DNA of 64,000 bases. Source: Dendrophyllia cribrosa. Its lineage: Eukaryota; Cnidaria; Anthozoa; Scleractinia; Dendrophylliidae. The stretch is taken from the NCBI GenBank assembly GCA_024195265.1, contig JAJLRJ010000001.1, positions 60,630,289-60,694,288 of the forward strand. The letters are read 5' to 3'. The notes below the pieces were generated by a model that worked only from the letters and a program-made list of their open reading frames with translations, was not told the origin of the DNA and ran no database searches. Made by a program: the position numbers and the translations under genes. The stretch's first letter is position 1. Every line of letters begins with the position of its first letter. Positions 56,283 to 64,000 of this stretch are shown piece after piece.

Positions 56283-57881
56283 GCGGATCATTACTTAAAC
56301 ATATATATCGTTCCCAAAAACTTTCATAACAGATGTGAATCACCTATCGATGTTTTCCAAGAATCCGAAAACTATCTTAACAAAAGTGTTTAACAAATAT
56401 GCCGCCATTTTTTTATTTTGCTTAACATCTTTGGTGATTTTTTTAATTAACGTTGCATTCACAATCCAGTTTCTAGTAGTTTCCAGCTAGTAGTTCCACT
56501 TTGATGGATCAATACATCCCACTTTATCAGTTAATGCTACAAAAATGATATAAAGCAAATGCCCTGTTATTGTTAAAGTTGTTGAACATGTTATGGTCAT
56601 TGTCATAACGTAACAGGTTACCATAGTAACAGTAAAATATGTTAAAGACACCCTCAATTTTAGCTTTAAGTGCTTATAACTAAAAAACGAGCTCGGTGAC
56701 CCATTTTTATTATCGAATTGTAATTAGCATGTTAAGATACAACTTGTTGCAAAGTTTAAAACAATTCTTGCAAAGGTTTTCAGAGCCACCTGACTTCAGT
56801 TCAGTTCAGTTCCGTCGACCTAAGTGACGGTGACCTAAGTAACACCTTAAATTTTAGAAATCTAAACAATATTAGTACAAGTTCAATATATATATTTCTC
56901 AAACAGTGAACTGCAAAGAAGATAAAAGTATTTGGGTTCCTCAAGGTGTCTCGAGATTGGGTAGACCTAAATCACTCAGACTTTTTAAAGCTTTCGATTT
57001 TAGACTTTCTCGAGTGTTTCCCATTTGCCAAAGATCGTAACGTGAATATTTATACCTCAATGCTCAGCAACACCTCCATCACGTTGAAGCAATAAATAAG
57101 ACGACTTTTGTGGTAACATTGCTGCGAAAGGGCTCTGGGTGATAAAAAAAGAACATTCTCTTCCCCAGCGCTTTTCCCGGCGTGTGCGAGAACTCTCTCG
57201 CCAGCGCACAAAGGGGTTAGGGCGAGGAAGCGGCTGGCACTTGTAATTCTCTCCATACCTGTTCTAAGCCCGGTGACATTGGTAAATCATGCAAGTCACT
57301 GGTTAAGTTATGCATCCCCCCCCCAATCATGTCGGCTTCGTCTTTGAATTAGCAGCTGCCCCTTTCAAAGGTTTGCTCTCGCGTGGGCAATCTCGCCCGC
57401 CAGCTACACACGTTAATGAAATTGCCGGGGATTATCCTCACCGGGGCCCGCGTGAACAAAGCACCTAATTTTCCATTCCAAGGGCCCCTTTGCTTTGGGC
57501 AACGGCAAATGATACCTCTGGTCATATAGATATATATCGAGCTTTGTACTTCACGTGTATCATATATCCACTCTTTTCGTGAATCGCCGGAGGACTCGAA
57601 CATCAGTGACCCGACCCGCCCATCTCCCCACAGCGATGACCACCACACCAACTTGTAGCTCTCGCTCCCTGTCATACTGGAATATCCGCGTTCCCATAAC
57701 TTTACAATACCGGCATGACCCAGTGGCGGCAAAAATCGGCGCGACGAAAGTTTTCTAGAACTGGCGGTTTTTGCAGGGTTTTTACTTCGTTCCGCCCCGA
57801 CTAACTGCCCCTGGGTCTCCGAGGAAGGGGGTGATTGAGAGAAGGGGCTCCGGGTGAGAGTAAATTACTATGCTAATACAA
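56283..57881. other. Gene-free stretch
   Basis: No exon or RNA gene could be supported. The frames at 57050-57732 have no recognisable domain. There is a short C run at 57318-57325. Confidence 0.4.
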
Positions 57882-57890
57882 TACCAATAC

Positions 57891-57961
57891 CAACCTTGTT
57901 CCCAGGGTCCTCCTCTTCTCGCCCCACAAGAGCGAGAGAGAGGACGCTGGGAACGAGGTTG
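57891..57961. mobile_element. 71-bp MITE with 9-bp target duplication
   Basis: Ends caaccttgttcccagggtcc and ggacgctgggaacgaggttg, with taccaatac exactly duplicated at 57882-57890 and 57962-57970. A related end (gaccctgggaacgaggttgg) occurs at 58717-58736. A 9-bp duplication is typical of Mutator-like elements. Confidence 0.85.
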
Positions 57962-57970
57962 TACCAATAC

Positions 57971-59218
57971 CAAACCTTGAACGCTGTTTTCTTTGACACA
58001 TGATCAGAAAACAGTCCTGAGAAACGTAAAAACACGAGGAACATGAAACGTTAGATATATGTTTAACTGCAAATTTATCACCACAAAGTAGAGGAACAAA
58101 TGCAGAAACCAAAGCAACAAGTTTGTAGTCTTTGAAGTTTATTACATGCTACTGTTCACACTGGAATATTTGAACTATTTGACATTGAAAAACAAAAGGA
58201 ATTAAAATTGGGCTATACAGAAAGTAACCCTATAAATTACAGAAACCTCTGTAAAACAATATTCTGTACAGGTCTTAAAGAGCTAGATTTTCTTAAGCTC
58301 TTCATAAAATAAAACAAATGATTCATAAATATTTACGTACTGCAAATGTAATAAAATCGACACTATTTGAAGTTCAAACTCCCAACCTGTCATGAGATGT
58401 ATCTCAGCAATGCCTTAGCCAAACCGCAGTTGTTTTACAGCCAAACTACATGCTCCAGGTTTGCACGTCTTATGCGAAGAGTGAAGACTCGAAATGCGAG
58501 CGAAGTGGCCCGGCAAGTGATTTAGGACGAGAAAAGGGGAAAAAAGGCTAGCTCGTAAGCTGTACTCGGCATTCACTAGTTGAGTCCGATGATAAAACTG
58601 AAACTGTGAGTGTGACACAATCTGTGACAGATTGGACGTTTGAACTCGGCGCAGTGAAGCGAATCTTTCCAATAATTATGTGCTTGATATCTCAGGTGTC
58701 TTATGTCAACCTCAGAGACCCTGGGAACGAGGTTGGTTTACAAGGAAAATTATTTAAGGAAGGCTGGGAAGCTTCAATTCCCCGTTAAGTACTTATGTCT
58801 GAACCTATGTCACCCAAAGCGCCAAGCTACACTTCACGTCTAATTTATAGAGCAAAACTGCTAGTTTCTTAAGCCTATCGAGGGGCAGAAATAAAAACCT
58901 TTTATTCCCAAGAACAACTCGCTACAACGAAAGTTAACTTTCGCTTTACAAGATCATTTTAATGTCAGGTGGTCGAAAATATTATGTTGATTGATCTCGA
59001 AATTCTCATAACACTGAAATGATGAGTGGAAATCGTTAACAAGAATATTAAAGTTGAACTTGGGACTGAGAGGGTCAGTCTGTAGTTGAAAAGCACAACT
59101 GGAAGCCAAATGCTGTGGCGAATCGTCTCGACATTTACAATGAACGTGTAAATTAAGTAAAAAATTATTGTCTTAATTTAATCACAAAAAAATAGTCTCT
59201 AATAAATGGCCCCCTACA
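57971..59218. other. Region downstream of the kinase gene
   Basis: Includes the 3' UTR of the minus-strand kinase gene. A solitary MITE end lies at about 58717. No further exon recognised. Confidence 0.4.
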
Positions 59219-62200
59219 TCATCTTTTCTTGTCCGAAACTTTTTTATTTCTTGGGGTCACAGGCCCCTTGGAAGCTCCTGAACTTTTTGTAGGTTGCATG
59301 TAGCCTGGGACCGACCTGTTACCACTGGAGGGTGATGACCTGGATGGGCTGTAGGCATCACGTGTGCCGGGCGATGGAGGCGCCATTTGATTGGTTGTAT
59401 TTCCTCGGCGAGAGGGAGTCTGATTTGTCTATTGATCAAACAACGTGTTTGTTCATCAGTACTTTGTAAAAATAAGCCAAAAAAGAAAGAGTTAGGAAAT
59501 CCCGGCCTAAGAGCACCGAGAACCGGCAGTTCTGGATTTCCTGTTAAATAATTCTCATTTGTGAAGCATGACTAAAAATAAGAGCTCAACTACCAAATAT
59601 ATTATTACATTAGACGATAATTACATTGTGTATTACATCCTAACTCTAGATAGTAATAATAAATTAGAACTTACTACCTAAAGAGTCCGTGTTTGACACT
59701 AAAATAAACTGTGTCCTGATATACTATAGATAAGATACAATAGCATCCATCTTGGTGGTCTGAACTTTGGGAATAAAACCATTTTTGGACCACCACTGTT
59801 TATAACCACCAATGTTTATAACCACCAATGCTATCTATGCTTTATTCTGCAAGTTCTGTATTTACTTCTTTCTTTCTTATCTGGAACAACAAGTCTGGAG
59901 CATTTTTTTGGAAGGGGGAGGGGGTTGACTGGATACCGCTGAAGACATAGCCAAACCCGAGATAACAAATCAATGCACTGATAAATCATAAGCACATACC
60001 GGTTTCCTGTTACTTGAGGCAATGGCCTTCTTGGGAGAGGAGCTAGCTTTTGCAGAGTTACTCTGTTTTCTGTCACTGTCCTGCAAAATATTTGCAAAAC
60101 AGGGTACAATTAGCTGGAAGTTGATTACATGGTTATATGCCATTTTCGTGTTTTTCTTGATTTTTAAAACACAAAAATTTCACGATGCAAATAAAAGATG
60201 TCGCAAAACTCAGCATGCTCACAAATTATATTTCAGTTAAGCTCGAAATAGAATAAAAACTAATGCCAAGTAACATAAATGAAAATATTGGACAAGCAAG
60301 GAAGCAAACCTAAACGTTGTCCATATTTGAACGATGTACAAAACAAACCGACTTTTTTGTTTCCTTTTCTTTTCAGATGTCCTTTTTTTTACTTGGAATT
60401 TTTTTGCCCACAAAATCAAGAAAAAATGAAATCATTATGGATGAGAAAAGTCAGGGAAATTGCAAATGCTTTTCCTCACCTGCTTGGGGCTCTCAGAAGA
60501 TGCTCCTGGAGATGATTGTAGGCCATCTTCCATTTCATTTATATTATTATTGGCCTCTTGGTCATCTTGATTTTCAGAACCCTATGATGTTTAGTAAAAG
60601 ATTTGTAAGATTATTCAATAAGAGGAAATTCCATAACATCAACATGTGAAATCTGCACTTGAAAGGAGCACTACATGTACAAAAAGCATTTAAAGAGAAG
60701 TCATCCAAAGGAAGTTGTAAATGTTGTTTCTAGTGGACGGGCACTTGGCTGTCTAGCTAATTCACAGGCATGCCACTCCTATATGGAAACAAATATTGCA
60801 AATTGAACTTAACATGTTAAAAATCCCAACAAGCAAGAGGCAGATCAGCTGGCTATTTTACAAGCATGGCTGAGGAGATGAACTCGGGTTTACTGTGAAA
60901 ATAACTCCAGCTACAGTGTAGTGGTCAGAGCGGGACCTGAACCTGGAACCTCAGGTTTTCAAGTCTAGCACCCTCACCACTTGACCACGCTGCCTCCGCA
61001 GTGTAATAGTTGTGAAGCGTGCTTACTTGTCTGAGCTCCTCTCTATACATTTTCATTAGTTCAAGAACATTTGATGTTTCAGAGGCTTCAGAATCACCCT
61101 AAAAAGACAAACAAACATATTGGGCAGATTCATTAGACTGTTCAAGAAAGTTGTGGTACCATGTTGGCCAATTTTCAATAACATTTACTGGTTACAAATA
61201 AATAAACTTTGATGTTACAGGGGCAATATCGTGGTAATTTTTCTGATTTTTAGACAAAATTATAAATACGGTAAAATCCCATAATAAGAACCTACAATTT
61301 TCCAGGTCAGGCTGCAAATAAATTTAAAGTCAGTAATAACTGGTTCTTATAAAAACGGGTGTCTAAATGGCAAATTTCAGGCTGTAGGCTTTTAATCCAC
61401 TAGATTCTTATATGCAGGATTTTACTGTATTCAACTGAGTATCTTTGCTCATACAAAAAATTGTTCCTAGGACACTGATAGGAAAAAATCAAGTGATTCT
61501 TTGAAGAGAGTCCAACAAACCATAAGCAGTTTTTAAACTATTTTTCCAAAGCACAAGAAAAGAGAAGACACCTCTTTCAGTGCAATAATATAGTAATTGC
61601 TAACAAAACCGGTCCATTATTTTTAGGGTTTTCATTGATACAAATGTTTTTTTGGTTTGCCAAAGTGATGATATTATGAAATGTGATTTATTTTTTCTTT
61701 TCATTGTGAATTTTTAAAAGTACCGGTATTTGACTATGAAGTAAATGGCTGCATTTCGGTTTTATACACAACAGCTACTTACCGTAATCCAGGGGTGGTT
61801 CAAGATTTCTTTTGCTGTGCGTCTGTATGCTGGATCAACTTTAAGCATTCCAAGAAGAAGGTTCTTAGCTGTGATTTAAAAATGCAAAAACTTAATAAAC
61901 TAGCAGTAATCGGAGATTATGGAGACGCATTCGAAGGAACTTCTGGTGGAAATAAGCCCCTGAAAAAGGGGCAGTTATTTGGAAGACCGGACAGCAAAAA
62001 AACTCAAATTTTACGCATGTAAGGCACAGGGCAACCAACACGAAATTAGGATTGCGTTCTTCAAATGCAAAAGAGGTTTAACTACAAAATATTCTGTTTA
62101 TTTAAATTTATTTTTTAATGAATTCTCATCTTGTGGTATATCATACATGCAAGGCAGGGGTTTCAATAAAATTAAGAGTAAGTGGCAATATTTATAAAAT

Positions 62201-63966
62201 AGATGGCTGTGACAGTAGCATTTCCAGCATTCTGGGCATCAACTTCAGTGAAATTAATCGAAAAGTAGGCGGCGATAATTTAGGAAGTAGCCGGCGAAAT
62301 TCGCCGGTTGCCGGCTTCTAATGAAACCTCTGCAAGGTAGGTAAAGGTATGTAAAAAACTGTAACTTAAGACAATCTTACCAGATTCATGGCATGTTTCC
62401 CAACAAGGATCTGAAAAATCCACTTCACCCTTTTTAATTAATTCATAAAGCTTTTCTTCTGTTTCTGCCACAAATGGTGGTCTTCCCGTTAAACTACAGA
62501 CAAGACAAACAGAATTAACTTACAGCAGGGATTCAGTAGCAGTGATCAAACATGATGTAGGTAAACACAGGGAACCCAACATGTCACAAGGGTGCCCAGA
62601 ATCAAAATTTATGAAAAATACCAAATATTGTTTTGAAAAATACTAAAAAACAATCACTACCAGAGAAAATTACTGCTAAATGATGAGTTTTCATTTGAAT
62701 GGTTACACTGTTGCTTTGATTCTATCCAAAGACTAAAACGTTAGAATTACATGGTACATGTATGACTCAGGGTTTGTCTGTGTGAGTGAAGGGGTGAACA
62801 AATTGGGCACAAGGTATTAAAATTAATACCAACTAAATATTTTACTTTATAAGAACTTTAGACATGTACAGCTATGACTGTAAATGGACACTAAATGCCA
62901 AGGAATGTAGACTTACAGAGTAAACATAATAACACCTATACTCCAAATATCGCATTGTTGGCTGTAACCAAGGTCACCAATCACCTCTGGAGCTGAGATA
63001 CAAAACAACAAGAAAATAAGTAACAATAGCATAACCCAATAAGCAGTAAAATAAGCAATAAACAACTTCTGGTTTTCAACAAGAAATTTAAACAAGCCAT
63101 GATGGCAAAGGCAGAAGAAAAATTATCCTTGACCAAAGTTGCCATTAAGTTTTTAGTCACATTTGCTCATTCGCACTTGATCAACACAACAATGATAAAA
63201 TAGTAGCTTTGTCAGTAAACTGGACATTCAACAGTCAAAATCTCCACCACCATCAAGTTACTTTGCAACTCACCCATAACGATAATACAGATTTCACCCT
63301 CGCATAATCAAAACATAATGGTTTTACTAGAAGACTATTGCAAGCGTCAATACTTTACTTTCTTTAAATTGATTTTTTAACCAGTCTGGGCCAACCCTTT
63401 TCACAGCTTTTGTAATCTACTCAAGTTATGTTAATTCTAAAACAAAGGTTGGCACACATAGGGCAACTGGTTATGGCGACTGGTTGCAGCGACCAGTTGC
63501 CTTATTGTGAACTACTCATTTTTGACAAAAAATCTAGTCATGACGACAAAAATTTGGTTGTGGCAACAGGCTGCAGAAAGGCATTTACTGGTTTAAATTG
63601 AAGTGACTAGTCACAGCAATCTCCTTGTGTGTACTGTTCACGAAACTAGTCGCTGTGACCAAATAAAATAATAAACCAATCAAAGGCCAAATTAAACTGT
63701 TCCTGCAACTAGCTGCTCATGAAAAAATTTGCTGCAACCATGTATCAAATAAAAGAAAGAAAAAAACAACAATAAAAAAACAAATGAGTCACTGCAACCA
63801 GTCTCTTCATGTAAACTGCAGGTGACTTGTTTGCCTGCATAAGCCAACATTAATACACATTCAAACATATTTGCCTACCCATATAAATTGGAGTGCCACA
63901 AACACTTTGCATCATGGAGTCACTCCCAACACCACCTCTCACAAATGAAAGGCCAAAATCTGTGAG
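59219..63966 (-). CDS. STK33: STK33-like serine/threonine kinase, 3' part (8 exons)
   Basis: Exons: 63966-63879, 62992-62917, 62493-62381, 61868-61783, 61098-61027, 60581-60480, 60080-60000, 59428-59219. Phases agree and encode 275 residues before the stop; the 5' part lies beyond the right edge. The first exon holds the DFG motif (LTDFGLSFV) and CGTPIYM. The next completes APEVIGDLGYSQQCDIWSIG, then LLTGRPPFVAETEEKLYELI and AKNLLLGMLKVDPAYRRTAK, which end the kinase domain at HPWIT. SQQCDIWSIG, EEKLYELIKKGE and a post-domain TSNVLELMK segment match STK33 closely. The tail is Ser/Lys-rich and ends GPVTPRNKKVSDKKR. The catalytic HRD loop is outside the window. STK33 is linked to sperm flagellum assembly in mammals; function here is by homology. 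Confidence 0.88.
60838..61000 (-). mobile_element. tRNA-derived SINE in kinase intron
   Basis: On the minus strand the head reads as a tRNA-like sequence with an A box (gcgtggtcaagtggtgagg) and a B box (aggttcaggtccc), preceded by ggaggca. It continues into an unrelated body. It is not a good tRNA gene, because the acceptor stem is not closed. RNA polymerase III promoter expected. Confidence 0.65.
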
Positions 63967-64000
63967 CTGTAACAAAATGTTTAAGAGTTAATTTTATTAT

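Noticed and set aside
57349..57732. 127-residue minus-strand frame
   Set aside because: No recognisable domain, no splice context, and overlapping frames on the other strand are equally long.
60900..61000. tRNA gene
   Set aside because: A and B boxes are present but the acceptor stem and anticodon arm do not close; better explained as a SINE head.

Overview
The window looks like nuclear DNA of a cnidarian, probably an anthozoan such as a coral or sea anemone. The genes are split into many short exons with GT-AG introns. The intergenic and intronic DNA is packed with small inverted-repeat transposons, Penelope-like elements, L1/Tx1-type LINEs, a tRNA-derived SINE and TTAGGG-type telomeric DNA. 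The species assignment is an inference from this style; no single marker proves it.

Four host genes can be read from splice-consistent exons. (1) 12256-13837 (+) is a two-exon Ly6/uPAR-type GPI-anchored protein. (2) 30311-16432 (-) is a complete 13-exon gene whose exons join in frame into about 1241 residues. It fuses a YfeX-like DyP-type heme peroxidase (N-terminal third) to a full glycyl radical enzyme, with both the catalytic Cys-Glu motif and the C-terminal glycyl-radical motif. This is the most unusual object in the window. (3) 32823-40939 (+) is a five-exon TMEM9 orthologue of 183 residues. (4) 63966-59219 (-) is the 3' half of a kinase gene, best matched to STK33, which runs off the right edge.

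The rest is largely mobile or repeated DNA. 1-3188 is a LINE ORF2 whose tail carries a 23-bp tandem array. 6670-8853 and 50545-53123 are two recent Penelope-like elements with target site duplications, inverted ends and hammerhead-type ribozyme motifs. 8932-10112 is a broken Crypton-type tyrosine recombinase. 22930-23695 (77-bp units) and 36890-38015 (100-104-bp units) are tandem arrays inside introns. 42500-43560 is a decayed gene encoding a 42-residue protein repeat. 44312-46047 is a giant foldback element. 46052-55310 is a tandem triplication of a unit of about 2.3 kb, each copy hit by different insertions.

Two classical type I hammerhead ribozymes (42504-42548 and 50204-50248) share core and stem III but covary in stems I and II. 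Paralogous empty sites inside the window date several insertions and define TTAA target duplications for two element families. Many short inverted-repeat elements fill the remaining space.
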